Below are positions 8,895-18,932 of a stretch of DNA of 64,000 nt, piece by piece. A program made the translations under genes and the position numbers. The stretch is taken from assembly GCF_014636495.1 (NCBI RefSeq), contig NZ_BMEM01000006.1, positions 51,972-115,971 of the forward strand. The letters are read 5' to 3'. A model generated the notes under the pieces. The model saw nothing but the letters and a program-made list of their open reading frames with translations, did not search any database and was not told the origin of the DNA. This DNA is from Ornithinimicrobium tianjinense (GTDB taxonomy: Bacteria; Actinomycetota; Actinomycetes; Actinomycetales; Dermatophilaceae). Positions within the stretch are counted from its first letter, which is position 1; each line of letters begins with the position of its first letter.

Positions 8895-9394
8895 GCGAGG
8901 AGCAGCTGCCCGTCGACCCCGGCCGCTTCCGCCAGGCCATGGGACGCTTCGCCACGGGCGTCGCGGTCGTCACCTCGCGGCACCGCGGCCACGACGTCGC
9001 GCTCACGGTCGACTCGCTCACCAGCGTCTCGCTGGATCCGGTGCTGCTCCTCGTCAGCCTGCACGCCGAGGCCCGCGTGCTCGAGGGCGTCGAGGCGGGG
9101 GAGGCGTGGGGCGTGAGCATCCTCACCGCCAGTCAGCGAGCGCTCGCCCAGTGGCTGGGGGAGCCGGGCCGGCCCTTGCACGACCAGCTGGCGAGGGTGC
9201 CGCACGAGCGCGGCGAGGTCACCGGCGTCGCGCTCGTGGCCGACGCGCTGTCGACCTTCGAGTGCCGCACGTATGCCGTGCACCCCGCGGGTGACCACAC
9301 GCTGGTGGTCGGGGAGGTGGTGGGTCTGCAGGCGCGCCCGACGGGCGAGCCGGCGCTCGTCCATTACCGTGGGGGTCTGGGCGAGCTGCGTTGA
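8891..9394 (+). CDS. Flavin reductase-like (FMN-binding) domain protein
   Basis: 167 aa with a single flavin reductase-like split-barrel domain beginning FRQAMGRFATGVAVVTSR, the classic HpaC/RutF-type opening, and VALTVDSLTSVSLDPVLLLVSL where FMN binds. Such proteins reduce FMN with NAD(P)H for a partner monooxygenase or act as FMN-binding redox proteins. No monooxygenase gene is adjacent. The GTG start overlaps the mshB stop as GTGA and the stop overlaps a possible TTG of the next gene. A longer open frame upstream is antisense-like shadow of typA/mshB. Confidence 0.85.
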   Translation: MSEEQLPVDPGRFRQAMGRFATGVAVVTSRHRGHDVALTVDSLTSVSLDPVLLLVSLHAEARVLEGVEAGEAWGVSILTASQRALAQWLGEPGRPLHDQLARVPHERGEVTGVALVADALSTFECRTYAVHPAGDHTLVVGEVVGLQARPTGEPALVHYRGGLGELR

Positions 9395-9438
9395 ACGACG
9401 GGGACGGGCCCATCGCACGAGGGAAGGACTGCGCCGGA

Positions 9439-11241
9439 GTGAGCGAGCCTACGCACGGGGGACGGATGCCCGCACCTGGGTTGCCGGAGGAGGACGACCG
9501 CACCGACCAGTGGCGGACGGTCGGGCTGCGGCTCCTCGTCGCCCTGCTCGTCCTGGGCGGGGTCTACCTCGGCGTGGCGCTGTGGTTCAAGGACCGCCCA
9601 CCGGCCGGGGTGAACGTCGACGGCGTGCACATCGGGACGATGTCCCGCGACGCGGCCCGGGAGCACCTCGAGGAGTCGCTGGCCGAGCGCCTCGAGCAGC
9701 CCGTGCCCGTCAGGGTCGTCCCGGACGGTGCCGGGCCGGACCAGGCGACCACGCTCCAGCTGGACCCGTCCGAGGCCGGCCTGGGCTACGACCTCGACGC
9801 GACGCTCGACCAGGTCACCGGCTTCAGCCTGAACCCCGCCGACCTCTGGTCGCACGTCGTCGGCAGCGAGCGAGAGCTGCGGCTCGTCGGCACCGTCGAC
9901 CGTGAGTCGCTGACCGCCGCCGTGCGCGCACTGGCGGCCGACTACGACACCGAGCCCGTCGAGGGCGAGGTCTCGTTGACGGGGTCCGGGGTCGAGGTCG
10001 TCGACGCGGCCGACGGGCGGGAGCTGGACGTCGAGGAGACGGTGGAGGTCGTCGCCCGGGAGTGGCCGGCGCGCGACGAGGTGCAGGGCAGCGCCGAGGC
10101 CGTCGCCCCGCGGCTGACCCAGCAGGAGGTCGAACGCTTCACCCGTGAGGAGGTCGAGCCCGCTCTCGCCGGGCCCGTGCTCGTCACCGCGAGCCAGGGC
10201 AAGGGCGAGGACGCCGAGAAGGTCACCGCTGAGCTCGCCCCGCGAGAGATCGCGGCGCTGCTCTCGGTGGACCGTCCCGGCGACGGCTCGTTGACGCTTT
10301 CCGTCGACCAGAAGGCGCTGCTGGCGCGCCTCCGCGAGGACCTGGGGCAGCTGGAGCGCGGACCCTCCGACGCGACCGTCCGGCTCTCCGGTGGTGCGGT
10401 CAAGGTCGTGCCGGCCCGTTCCGGTGCGGCCCTGGACGAGAAGCCGTTGCTGGCCGACGTGACCGAGGCGATCTCCGCACGGGGCAAGGAGCGCAGGGTC
10501 AGCACCACGCTCAAGGCCGTGAAGCCGGAGATCTCGACGGCCGTGGCGAAGGAGTGGACCTTCACCGAGATGGCCGAGTTCACATCGGTCTTCCCGACGG
10601 GTGAGCTCAACGCCGCCCGCACCGCCAACCTCCGCACCGGCGTGAAGCACCTCGACGGTGACGTCGTCATGCCCGGCGAGCAGTTCGCGCTCTCGAGGGC
10701 GCTGGGCGAGATCACGGAGCAGAACGGCTACCACGAGGCGCCGATCATCGTCGACGGAGCCCTGGTCATGGGGATGGGCGGGGGCCTCTCGCAGATCTCG
10801 ACCGTGATCTTCAACACGTCGTGGTTCGCCGGCGTGCAGCTGGACGCCCACACGCCGCACTCCTACTACATCCCGCGCTATCCCGCCGGACGGGAGGCCA
10901 CGCTGGCCCTGCCCGGACTGGACAACGTGTGGACCAACGACACCGACAACCCCATCGTGATCCGGGCCGGCATCTCCGGCGACACGATCACCATGCGCTT
11001 CCTCGGAGACCGGCAGTACACCGTGCAGACCGTCGACGGCCCGCGGCACTCGGTCACCAAGGGGGAGAAGAAGGTGGACGACAGCCCTGAGTGCGTGCCG
11101 CAGAAGGAATCTGACGGGTTCACGATCTCCAACGTCCGCATCCTCCTGGCCGCCGGACGCGAGGTGAGCCGCGACGAGTTCACCACCGTCTACAAGCCGG
11201 CCGACGAGATCGAGTGCTCCCACCCCGACGCCGGCTACTGA
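9439..11241 (+). CDS. VanW-domain membrane protein with putative peptidoglycan-binding domain (YoaR-like)
   Basis: About 600 aa, membrane-anchored with most of the protein outside. A cytoplasmic stub is followed by one hydrophobic helix ([21 protein letters not shown]), then two repeats of the YoaR-like/PG_binding_4 type and a VanW domain in the last third ([43 protein letters not shown]). VanW proteins are linked to the cell envelope and some glycopeptide clusters, but their biochemical role is unknown. Start is uncertain: GTG 9439 (GGAAGG upstream), ATG 9466, or TTG 9391 coupled to the previous stop. Its end is 43 nt before the ferredoxin gene. Confidence 0.85.
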   Translation: MSEPTHGGRMPAPGLPEEDDRTDQWRTVGLRLLVALLVLGGVYLGVALWFKDRPPAGVNVDGVHIGTMSRDAAREHLEESLAERLEQPVPVRVVPDGAGPDQATTLQLDPSEAGLGYDLDATLDQVTGFSLNPADLWSHVVGSERELRLVGTVDRESLTAAVRALAADYDTEPVEGEVSLTGSGVEVVDAADGRELDVEETVEVVAREWPARDEVQGSAEAVAPRLTQQEVERFTREEVEPALAGPVLVTASQGKGEDAEKVTAELAPREIAALLSVDRPGDGSLTLSVDQKALLARLREDLGQLERGPSDATVRLSGGAVKVVPARSGAALDEKPLLADVTEAISARGKERRVSTTLKAVKPEISTAVAKEWTFTEMAEFTSVFPTGELNAARTANLRTGVKHLDGDVVMPGEQFALSRALGEITEQNGYHEAPIIVDGALVMGMGGGLSQISTVIFNTSWFAGVQLDAHTPHSYYIPRYPAGREATLALPGLDNVWTNDTDNPIVIRAGISGDTITMRFLGDRQYTVQTVDGPRHSVTKGEKKVDDSPECVPQKESDGFTISNVRILLAAGREVSRDEFTTVYKPADEIECSHPDAGY

Positions 11242-11272
11242 CCCGGTGGGAGAAGTCGTCCCCGAGACGGCA

Positions 11273-11278
11273 TACTCT
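11273..11278 (+). promoter_or_regulatory. -10 element (TACTCT) of leaderless ferredoxin mRNA
   Basis: TACTCT followed by exactly 6 nt and the ATG at 11285. No ribosome-binding site lies between. It overlaps the end of a CGGCATAC octamer (11268-11275). Confidence 0.6.
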
Positions 11279-11284
11279 GTCCCC

Positions 11285-11611
11285 ATGACGTATGTGATCG
11301 CTCAGCCGTGCGTGGACCTCAAGGACAAGGCCTGCATCGAGGAGTGTCCTGTCGACTGCATCTACGAGGGAGAGCGCTCGCTCTACATCCACCCGGACGA
11401 GTGTGTCGACTGCGGCGCCTGCGAGCCGGTGTGCCCGGTAGAGGCGATCTACTACGAGGACGACGTCCCGGAGGAGTGGGCGGACTACTACAAGGCCAAC
11501 GTCGAGTTCTTCGACGACCTGGGCAGCCCCGGCGGGGCAGCCAAGATGGGCCTGATCCCCAAGGACCACCCGCTCATCGCCGCACTGCCCCCGCAGTCGC
11601 ACGACGAGTGA
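11285..11611 (+). CDS. fdxA: Seven-iron ferredoxin (3Fe-4S/4Fe-4S)
   Basis: 108 aa. The [20 protein letters not shown] opening is typical of actinobacterial FdxA/FdxC. Cysteines are at [14 protein letters not shown] and CVDCGAC..CPVEA, matching one [3Fe-4S] and one [4Fe-4S] cluster, with the usual acidic C-terminal extension. It is a cytoplasmic electron carrier. The start at 11285 is chosen over an upstream in-frame codon because of the conserved N-terminus and the leaderless -10 signature. In many actinobacteria dapC follows directly; here citrate synthase does. Confidence 0.95.
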   Translation: MTYVIAQPCVDLKDKACIEECPVDCIYEGERSLYIHPDECVDCGACEPVCPVEAIYYEDDVPEEWADYYKANVEFFDDLGSPGGAAKMGLIPKDHPLIAALPPQSHDE

Positions 11612-11653
11612 GCCTGCCCGCTCGACCGGCCAACCCCCGTACGGAGGACATGC

Positions 11654-12943
<1,290 letters not shown>

Positions 12944-12958
12944 CGACTCGACGCTCCC

Positions 12959-12995
12959 GACGGGCTCCTGCCGCGCACTGCGGCGGGAGCCCGTC
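12959..12995. terminator. Strong hairpin terminator after citrate synthase
   Basis: A 16-bp stem (12959-12974 with 12980-12995, one G/U pair) and a 5-nt loop begin 15 nt after the gltA stop. It also faces the convergent gene ending at 13021 and could serve both strands. Confidence 0.85.
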
Positions 12996-13020
12996 ATCGT
13001 CCCCGGGGGAGGCTGCCGGG

Positions 13021-13890
13021 TCAGCGCGTGAAGATGACGACCGTGGTCGCCGGCACCTCGCCCGTACCGCCGCTGCCGGCGTCGGCCCAGGAGAGCGGGT
13101 CACGGGCGGAGCGCTGCCAGGTGCGTCCCCCGACGGTGACCGCGGTGAGGTCCTCGGCCTCGGCGTGGCTCACGGCCCAGGTGCCGGCCACCCAGGCCAG
13201 TGACTCCGAGCCGAGGTCCAGGGTGACGGTGCCGGCGGCGGCGTCGACGGTGCCGTCGACGCCGAGCTGCGCGGCGAGCTTGTCGGCCACCTGCTGGGGC
13301 GAGCCGTCGCCGCCCGGGTCCTTGAGGCGGCAGCCCATCTGCGTGCCGGTGCCCTCCTGCCCGGTCAGCACCGAGGCCAGCACCCTGCCTTCCCACTCGT
13401 GGTCGGCATACGCCTCGGGGTAGGCGCTGCGCTGCACCTCCTGCGCGACCTCGGTGATCACCCCCGTCTCCCAGCCCTCGACGCGCACCAGGGCGTCGTA
13501 GAAGGCGTTGGTGGCGTACACGGGGTCCGTGACCTGCTCGACGGTGCCCCATCCCTGGCTGGGGCGCTGCTGGAACAGCCCCTGGCTGTCCGCGTCACCG
13601 TAGGTGAGGTTGCGCAGCTTGCTCTCCTGGATCGCCGTGCTCAGCGCGATCGTCGCGGCCCGCGGCGCCAGCCCGCGCTGCACCGAGATCGCCGCGATGG
13701 TGGCGGCGTTGGCGGCCTGCTCAGGACTCAGGGTCTCCTCCCGGTCCGCGGCGGCGAAGACGCACTCCACCGGGGCCAGGCTCTGGCCGACCCAGCGGGC
13801 GCCGACGACGGCGGCGGCCGCGGTCGCCCCGACGAGAGCCAGCACCGCGATCGCCCGTCCGGTGGCGCGCGCTGGCGCTGTACGTGGCAC
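13021..13890 (-). CDS. Membrane-anchored lysozyme-like (transglycosylase-fold) protein
   Basis: 289 aa. A short basic N-terminus and one membrane helix (AIAVLALVGATAAAAVVGA) place the rest outside. The region around IQESKLRNLTYGDADSQGLF followed by QQRPSQGWG carries a glutamate in an ES pair followed by GLFQQRPS, which resembles the ES and GLMQ motifs of lytic transglycosylases; a peptidoglycan-acting role is inferred, not shown. This actinobacterial family is usually annotated as hypothetical. The GTG at 13890 sits exactly 6 nt after TACCAT, predicting a leaderless mRNA; the open frame extends further upstream through the divergent gene but without support. Confidence 0.75.
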   Translation of the reverse strand: MPRTAPARATGRAIAVLALVGATAAAAVVGARWVGQSLAPVECVFAAADREETLSPEQAANAATIAAISVQRGLAPRAATIALSTAIQESKLRNLTYGDADSQGLFQQRPSQGWGTVEQVTDPVYATNAFYDALVRVEGWETGVITEVAQEVQRSAYPEAYADHEWEGRVLASVLTGQEGTGTQMGCRLKDPGGDGSPQQVADKLAAQLGVDGTVDAAAGTVTLDLGSESLAWVAGTWAVSHAEAEDLTAVTVGGRTWQRSARDPLSWADAGSGGTGEVPATTVVIFTR

Positions 13891-13896
13891 CCGCCC

Positions 13897-13902
13897 ATGG
13901 TA
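13897..13902 (-). promoter_or_regulatory. -10 element (TACCAT), leaderless promoter of the lysozyme-like gene
   Basis: TACCAT on the minus strand, 6 nt before the GTG at 13890. It is one half of a divergent promoter pair with 13934-13939. Confidence 0.6.
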
Positions 13903-13933
13903 GGCGGGCAGGCGGGGTGATCCGGGCACCGCG

Positions 13934-13939
13934 TAGTGT
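13934..13939 (+). promoter_or_regulatory. -10 element (TAGTGT), leaderless promoter of the LOG-family gene
   Basis: TAGTGT followed by 6 nt and the GTG at 13946. The two divergent -10 elements are only about 31 bp apart, so their -35 regions must overlap. Confidence 0.6.
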
Positions 13940-13945
13940 CGCCAC

Positions 13946-14713
13946 GTGGCTTCGACACGACGTGAGCACCAGAAGGGTCCGGTGACCCTGCGGGGGTCCA
14001 GGATGCCCGTCAGCACGACCGACCAGCGGCTGCTCGAGGGACGGGAGCCCGGCGGCTGGGTGCACTCGGACCCCTGGCGGGTGATGCGGATCCAGGCCGA
14101 GTTCGTCGAGGGCTTCGGCGGCCTCGCCGAGCTCGGACCGGCGGTCTCGGTCTTCGGCTCCGCGCGCACGCGGGCCGGCCACCCGACCTACGAGCTGGCT
14201 GAGAGCGTCGGTGCCGCGCTCGTCGAGGCGGGCTTCGCGGTGATCACCGGCGGCGGTCCGGGCGCCATGGAGGGGGCCAACAAGGGCGCCGCCGAGGCGG
14301 GCGGCACCTCGGTCGGGCTCGGCATCGAGCTGCCGATGGAGAGCGGCCTCAACGAGTTCGCCAACCTCGGGATCAACTTCCGCTACTTCTTCGTGCGCAA
14401 GACGATGTTCGTCAAGTATGCGGAGGGGTTCGTCGTCCTGCCCGGGGGCGTGGGCACGCTGGACGAGCTCTTCGAGGCGCTGACCCTCATCCAGACGGGC
14501 AAGATCACCAACTTCCCGATCGTCCTGATGGGCACGAGGTTCTGGGCACCGCTGCTGGACTGGCTGCGCGACACCCTCATGGTGGAGGGGATGCTCTCGC
14601 CGCAGGACCTCGACCTGCTGCGGGTCACCGACGACGTGGCGGAGGCCGTGGGGTGGATCGTGACGGCCCAGGCGGAGCGTCGCCGCGTTGCGGGGTTCTC
14701 ACCAGGCTCCTGA
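13946..14713 (+). CDS. LOG family protein (TIGR00730; cytokinin-type nucleoside 5'-monophosphate phosphoribohydrolase fold)
   Basis: 255 aa Rossmann-type protein. GGGPGAMEGANKGA (about residues 110-123) and LPGGVGTLDEL (about 167-177) are the phosphate-binding and catalytic motifs of the LOG/lysine decarboxylase-like family. Family members hydrolyse nucleotide monophosphates to base and ribose-5-phosphate; a true cytokinin role in bacteria is documented only for a few. The GTG start is supported by the TAGTGT-N6 leaderless signature. It matches Rv1205 in M. tuberculosis by gene order as remembered, opening a long syntenic block. Confidence 0.88.
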   Translation: MASTRREHQKGPVTLRGSRMPVSTTDQRLLEGREPGGWVHSDPWRVMRIQAEFVEGFGGLAELGPAVSVFGSARTRAGHPTYELAESVGAALVEAGFAVITGGGPGAMEGANKGAAEAGGTSVGLGIELPMESGLNEFANLGINFRYFFVRKTMFVKYAEGFVVLPGGVGTLDELFEALTLIQTGKITNFPIVLMGTRFWAPLLDWLRDTLMVEGMLSPQDLDLLRVTDDVAEAVGWIVTAQAERRRVAGFSPGS

Positions 14714-14730
14714 CGTGTCAGTATCTGGAC

Positions 14731-15066
14731 GTGATCATCGTCGGGCTCGTCGTGGCAGTCCTCGTCCTGGGTGGCCTGGCCGCCTGGGGCGTGAGCCGCG
14801 CCGACGTACCCGGTGTCGCCGCGCCCGTCTCGACCCAGAGCGCCAGCCCGCTCGCGCCGGGTCCGCTCACCACGGAGGACGTGCGGGGACTGCGTTTCGA
14901 CCAGGCCGTCCGGGGCTACCGGATGGAGCAGGTCGACGCGGCGCTCTCCCGGCTGGCCCAGGAGCTGGTCGAGCGTGACGCCGAGATCACCCGGCTGCGG
15001 GGGGACGATCCTGCGGACGGAGCCCACGACGACGCTGCGCCGCAGCCTGGAGGATCCAGTCGATGA
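14731..15066 (+). CDS. Small membrane protein with DivIVA domain
   Basis: 111 aa. One N-terminal membrane helix (VIIVGLVVAVLVLGGLAAWGV) is followed by a linker and a short DivIVA-type coiled segment (LRFDQAVRGYRMEQVDAALS, then a heptad-like stretch to residue about 90). DivIVA/Wag31-like domains target curved membranes at poles and septa; this short actinobacterial form has no assigned function. Start GTG 14731 gives the normal signal-anchor N-terminus; a longer frame from 14653 overlaps the LOG gene. The stop overlaps the tag start as ATGA. Confidence 0.8.
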   Translation: MIIVGLVVAVLVLGGLAAWGVSRADVPGVAAPVSTQSASPLAPGPLTTEDVRGLRFDQAVRGYRMEQVDAALSRLAQELVERDAEITRLRGDDPADGAHDDAAPQPGGSSR

Positions 15067-15704
15067 CCATCATTCCCCCGCACCCCGACCTCGCGGTCGG
15101 TCCCGACGGCGTCGTGCGCTGCGGCTGGCCGGGGCTCACCCATGCCGACTACCGCGACTACCACGACAGGGAGTGGGGCAAGCCCGTCCACGGTGAGACG
15201 GCGCTGCTCGAGCGGCTGTGCCTGGAGGGCTGCCAGAGCGGGCTGTCGTGGCTGACCATTCTCCGCAAGCGGCCGGCCTTCCGGACCGCCTTCGCCGACT
15301 TCGACGCCGACACCGTCGCCGCGTTCGGCGAGTTGGACGTCGACCGGCTGATGGGCGACGAGTCCATCGTGCGCAACCGTCGCAAGATCGAGGCGACGAT
15401 CACCAACGCGAGGGCCACCGTCGCGTTGCGCGAGGCGGGAGGTCTGGAGGAGATGCTCTGGACGCACGCCCCCGAGCCGTCGCCGCGTCCGCGGACCTTC
15501 GCCGACGTGCCGCCGCAGACGCCGGAGTCTGAGCTGCTCGCCAAGCGGCTGCGCAAGGCGGGCTTCGTGCAGCTGGGCCCGACGACGATCTATGCCGCGA
15601 TGCAGGCCTGCGGACTCGTCGACGACCACCTGGTGGGCTGCTTCCGCGCCGGTGCCTCGCGGTCCGGGTCCCGGCTGACCGGCGGGCTGCGCGCGACCTC
15701 ATGA
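15063..15704 (+). CDS. tag: DNA-3-methyladenine glycosylase I
   Basis: 213 aa base excision repair enzyme removing 3-methyladenine. Conserved features: CGWPG near the start, YHDREWGKP, GCQSGLSWLTILRKR (the catalytic and base-binding region) and the C-terminal zinc ligands in DDHLVGCF. Together with the N-terminal Cys and His these match the Cys-His-His-Cys zinc snap of E. coli Tag. It is coupled to the upstream DivIVA-domain gene and the downstream membrane glycosyltransferase gene by ATGA overlaps. The Rv1209-tagA order of mycobacteria is preserved. Confidence 0.93.
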   Translation: MTIIPPHPDLAVGPDGVVRCGWPGLTHADYRDYHDREWGKPVHGETALLERLCLEGCQSGLSWLTILRKRPAFRTAFADFDADTVAAFGELDVDRLMGDESIVRNRRKIEATITNARATVALREAGGLEEMLWTHAPEPSPRPRTFADVPPQTPESELLAKRLRKAGFVQLGPTTIYAAMQACGLVDDHLVGCFRAGASRSGSRLTGGLRATS

Positions 15705-16921
15705 CGCGCGTCGCGCTTCCCGTGCGGCGGCTGCTGGACGGTCGCTTCGTGCTGTCCGTCGTCGGCGTGTGGACGCTGTGCCGCCTGATCTCCACGATCA
15801 TCCTGTGGCAGCTGGCCCACCACTGGCAGGACCCGTCGATCTACGACGGCTCGGGCGTCCCGCGCTACTTCCAGTTCGCCACGCTCTGGGACGGCGCCTG
15901 GTACGAGCGGATCGCCACCGAGGGCTATCCCGACGAGCTGCCGGTCCGCGACGGCCAGGTCCGCCAGAACGCCTGGGCGTTCTACCCGATCTTCCCCCTC
16001 CTCGCCCGCGCGCTCTCGGCCGTGACCGGTGAGCCGTTCGCCGTCACCGGCACCGTGGTCGCCCTCGTCCTGGGGTATGCCGCCGCCGTCGTCGTCGCGG
16101 GGCTGCTGCGTGAGCAGGTCGGTGGCGCCGCGGCTCTCGCCGCGGTGGCGTTGCTGGGCACCTACCCCAGCGCGCCCACCTTCCAGGTGGCCTACACCGA
16201 GTCGCTGGCGCTGCTGCTGCTCGCCCTGGCGCTGTGGCTGCTCGCGCGCCGCGCCTGGGGCCCGGCCGCGGTGGTCGCGCTCCTGACCGGGCTCGCGCGT
16301 CCGATCGCCCTGCCCCTGGGCCTCGTCGCCCTCGTCGCGGTCGTGGTCCGCTGGCGCGAGCGGCATCACCACCCGATCAGCAGGGGGGAGTACGCCGGGA
16401 TGGCCGCCGCGCTCGTCGGCTGCGGTCTCGCCGGTCTGATCTGGCCCACCGTCGCGTGGCGCGCGACCGGGGTGCGCGACGCCTACACGGTCACGATGTC
16501 GGCCTGGCGGGGCGGGGAAAAGGTGACGCCCTTCCTGCCCACCCTGGAGCGCGTGCAGTGGCTCTGGGGCGACCTCACCGGTCTGCTGGTCCTGGCCCTC
16601 GGCCTGGCTCTGCTGCTGCTCGCCGTCCTGGGGCCCTGGGCCCGAGGTCTCGGCGTCGAGCTGCGCACCTGGTGCCTGGGCTACGTGCTCTACCTCTTCG
16701 CCGCGCTCGACCCGTGGACGAGCCTCTACCGCTACCTGATGCTCCTCTTCCCGCTGTTCGTGCTCCTCGTGGGCGGCGGGTGGCCACGCTCCGAGCGCTG
16801 GCAGCCGACCTGGCTGCTCGTCGTGCGGACGGTGGCGATCGCGGCGGTCTTCGTGGGCTGGCAGGTGTGGTGGTCCTGGGAGCTCTTCCGGTTCGTCCCG
16901 CCGAGCGACGACCCGCCCTGA
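15701..16921 (+). CDS. Polytopic membrane mannosyltransferase-like protein (PIG-V family type)
   Basis: 406 aa with about ten membrane helices. WDGAWYERIATEGYP (about residues 64-78) followed by AFYPIFPLL is the lumenal/extracytoplasmic motif seen in PIG-V-like GT-C glycosyltransferases, and the Asp of WDG is the expected catalytic base. Such enzymes use polyprenyl-phosphate mannose to modify lipids or glycans; the acceptor here is unknown. The ATG overlaps the tag stop. It ends 25 nt before the convergent crotonase gene. This gene is not part of the mycobacterial version of the cluster as I recall it. Confidence 0.8.
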   Translation: MTRVALPVRRLLDGRFVLSVVGVWTLCRLISTIILWQLAHHWQDPSIYDGSGVPRYFQFATLWDGAWYERIATEGYPDELPVRDGQVRQNAWAFYPIFPLLARALSAVTGEPFAVTGTVVALVLGYAAAVVVAGLLREQVGGAAALAAVALLGTYPSAPTFQVAYTESLALLLLALALWLLARRAWGPAAVVALLTGLARPIALPLGLVALVAVVVRWRERHHHPISRGEYAGMAAALVGCGLAGLIWPTVAWRATGVRDAYTVTMSAWRGGEKVTPFLPTLERVQWLWGDLTGLLVLALGLALLLLAVLGPWARGLGVELRTWCLGYVLYLFAALDPWTSLYRYLMLLFPLFVLLVGGGWPRSERWQPTWLLVVRTVAIAAVFVGWQVWWSWELFRFVPPSDDPP

Positions 16922-16946
16922 CGGTTCATCGCTCGGCTGTCGGCCC

Positions 16947-17756
16947 TCACCGGCCGGTGAAGGTCGGTGGCTCCTTGGCGAGGAAGGCGTCGACGGCGGC
17001 GCGGTGGTCGGCGCTGGTGCCCGTGCGCGACATCATCTGGTCCTCGAAGTCCAGCGAGTCGGTCAGGCTGTGCCCGGCGGAGAAGGCTACGGCCCGGCGG
17101 ACCGCGCCGTAGGCCAGGGTCGGTCCCGCGGCGAGGCCCCGCGCGACCTCCTCCACGCGAGCCGACAGCTGCTCGTCCGCGACGACCTCCGTCGCGAGCC
17201 CGAGCTGGAGGGCCTCCTCGGCCTTGACGGTGCGGGGGAAGAACAGCAGCTCCTTGGCCTTGGCCGGTCCGATCAGCCGGGGCAGCGACCAGGACGAGCC
17301 GGAGTCGCAGGAGAGCCCGATGCCCGTGAAGGCGAGGTTGAAGCCTGCCGAGGCGGCGACATACCGGAGGTCCGCAGCGAAGGCGAAGGCGGCCCCGGCA
17401 CCGGCCGCGACCCCGTTGACGGCGGCGACGACGGGCTTGTCCATCGTCGCGATCAGCTCGACCACCGGGTTGTAGTGCTGCGAGACCGTGGTCCACAGCT
17501 GGTCGGCCCGCTCGGCCAGCAGGCCGACGTGCTCCTTGAGGTCCTGGCCCACGGAGAAGGCCCGGCCGGTCCCGGTGAGGACCACGCAGCGCACCTCCGG
17601 GTCGCTCGCGACATCCTGGAGGGCAGAGAGCAGCGACTCCTTGGTGGCGACGTCGAGGGAGTTCATCGCGTCGGGGCGGTTGAGGGTCACGGTGGCGACG
17701 CCCGCCTCCCGGGTCACCAGCACGGGTTCGGACGAGGACTCTGCCAGTTCGCTCAT
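16947..17756 (-). CDS. Enoyl-CoA hydratase/isomerase family protein (PaaG-like)
   Basis: 269 aa crotonase. The oxyanion-hole segment AVNGVAAGAGAAFAFAADLR (about residues 112-131) and the second region GLSCDSGSSWSLPRLIG are present. The acidic residue is Asp (CDSGSSW) where hydratases have a Glu, and the first Glu is Ala, a pattern found in PaaG-type 1,2-epoxyphenylacetyl-CoA isomerases. It lies 9 nt downstream of a PaaX-type repressor, which supports a role in phenylacetate-like CoA-thioester catabolism, but no other paa gene is nearby. Another acyl-CoA isomerisation is possible. Confidence 0.82.
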   Translation of the reverse strand: MSELAESSSEPVLVTREAGVATVTLNRPDAMNSLDVATKESLLSALQDVASDPEVRCVVLTGTGRAFSVGQDLKEHVGLLAERADQLWTTVSQHYNPVVELIATMDKPVVAAVNGVAAGAGAAFAFAADLRYVAASAGFNLAFTGIGLSCDSGSSWSLPRLIGPAKAKELLFFPRTVKAEEALQLGLATEVVADEQLSARVEEVARGLAAGPTLAYGAVRRAVAFSAGHSLTDSLDFEDQMMSRTGTSADHRAAVDAFLAKEPPTFTGR

Positions 17757-17765
17757 GGCGACAAT

Positions 17766-18563
17766 CTACGCGGCGGAGTCGCCTGCCCTGAGCGTCCGCG
17801 CGACGTGGAGCTCGGCCGCGGGTCGCAGGGCGCCGGCCACCTCCAGGAAGCGCGCCCGAGCCTCGACCCCGACCCATCCGTCGGGCAGCACCTCGGCCGG
17901 CAGGTCGGGATCGCTGAACAGGAACTTGCGCCACGCGTGGACCACCCGCGCGCGCTCCGGGTAGGCGTCGGCCGAGGTCAGCGCGCGGACCTGGCTGGGT
18001 CCCGGAAGGGCGGCCAGGAAGTCCCGGTAGGCGCTCGCCAGGGCCTCGAGGTCCCAGACGCGCGCCGCCAGCGCTGCGGGTGAGGCGGCCCCGACGTCGA
18101 GCGGTCCACGCACGGCGGTCCAGCGCGCACCGTGACGGGCCAGCACGCCCGAGAGCTCCTCGCTGGCTCGGGGACTCACCCAGGCGCCGGGTGCGAGCCG
18201 GCCGTAGCCGAGGTAGCCCATCGAGGCGGACACCTGGTCGCGCCTGCGGCGCTCACCGCCGTGCTCGACGATCACGACGTGCCAGGTGCCGTCCCAGCCC
18301 CGGGGCCCGGTGGCGTAGATGCGGGCGTGCGCGCCGACCAGGCGCTCCTGGGCGAGCGGTGTCGCGGCATACCCCCGGACCCCGGCGCGCGCCTCGGCGA
18401 CCAGCCACCCCTCACGGACCAGTCGGGACACGGCCGTGCGGGCCGCCGCCGGCTGCACGTCGCAGTCTCGCGCCAGGGCGACGACACCCGCGACGGGGGC
18501 CCACCAGCCGTGCTGCCGCAGGTGGTCGCCGTAGAGGTCGACGACGGCGGAGCGGGCGTGCAT
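17766..18563 (-). CDS. PaaX family transcriptional regulator
   Basis: 265 aa. An N-terminal winged helix (about residues 1-70, with AARTAVSRLVREGWLVAEAR as the recognition region) is followed by the central PaaX domain (GWDGTWHVVIVEHGGERRRR) and the C-terminal PaaX domain. PaaX represses phenylacetate degradation genes and responds to phenylacetyl-CoA; this protein probably controls the crotonase gene that follows after 9 nt. The ATG at 18563 is exactly 6 nt after CATACT, so the message is probably leaderless. The open frame continues further upstream but has no start support. Confidence 0.85.
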   Translation of the reverse strand: MHARSAVVDLYGDHLRQHGWWAPVAGVVALARDCDVQPAAARTAVSRLVREGWLVAEARAGVRGYAATPLAQERLVGAHARIYATGPRGWDGTWHVVIVEHGGERRRRDQVSASMGYLGYGRLAPGAWVSPRASEELSGVLARHGARWTAVRGPLDVGAASPAALAARVWDLEALASAYRDFLAALPGPSQVRALTSADAYPERARVVHAWRKFLFSDPDLPAEVLPDGWVGVEARARFLEVAGALRPAAELHVARTLRAGDSAA

Positions 18564-18569
18564 CCGGCC

Positions 18570-18575
18570 AGTATG
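18570..18575 (-). promoter_or_regulatory. -10 element (CATACT) of the paaX-type gene
   Basis: CATACT on the minus strand, 6 nt before the ATG at 18563; it differs from TATACT at one base. Confidence 0.5.
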
Positions 18576-18701
18576 GCAAGGGTCGCGCGCCGGACCGATT
18601 AGGCGGCGCGTCGGCGGGGATGGGATACTGGCCGCAGATTTCGATCCCGCGCGCACCCGCGCACGGCAGCGGCCACACCGCGGACAAGGGAAGGGCAACT
18701 C

Positions 18702-18869
18702 ATGGCAGCAATGAAGCCTCGCACCGGAGACGGGCCTCTCGAGGTCACCAAGGAAGGGCGTGGCATCGTGCTGCGCATGCCGCTCGAGGGTGGCGGACGA
18801 CTTGTCGTCGAGATGAACGCCGAGGAAGCCACCGCGCTCGGCGAGGCCATCAAGGAGTGCGTCGGCTGA
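18702..18869 (+). CDS. DUF3117 domain small protein
   Basis: 55 aa (MAAMKPRTGDGPLEVTKEGR to EAIKECVG). It matches the highly conserved actinobacterial DUF3117 family (Rv1211 type), whose function is unknown. AAGGGAAGG precedes the ATG by 6 nt. A -10-like GATACT lies near 18626, giving a leader of roughly 65 nt. A strong hairpin terminator follows 20 nt after the stop, so this is a monocistronic unit, consistent with an abundant small protein. Its neighbours, tag upstream and O-methyltransferase/sigE downstream, are as in mycobacteria. Confidence 0.88.
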   Translation: MAAMKPRTGDGPLEVTKEGRGIVLRMPLEGGGRLVVEMNAEEATALGEAIKECVG

Positions 18870-18889
18870 CCCAGCACCGCAGATGTCGC

Positions 18890-18922
18890 GAAGCCCCCGG
18901 ACCGTCACGGTCCGGGGGCTTC
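18890..18922. terminator. Bidirectional hairpin terminator between DUF3117 gene and O-methyltransferase gene
   Basis: A perfect 15-bp stem (18890-18904 with 18908-18922) and a 3-nt loop lie between two convergent genes. Confidence 0.88.
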
Positions 18923-18932
18923 GTCGTCGGTG

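Noticed and set aside
9391..9438. TTG start of the VanW-domain gene overlapping the flavin reductase stop
   Set aside because: It is possible through coupling, but the added residues are not typical and a GTG with GGAAGG upstream is available; kept only as an alternative.
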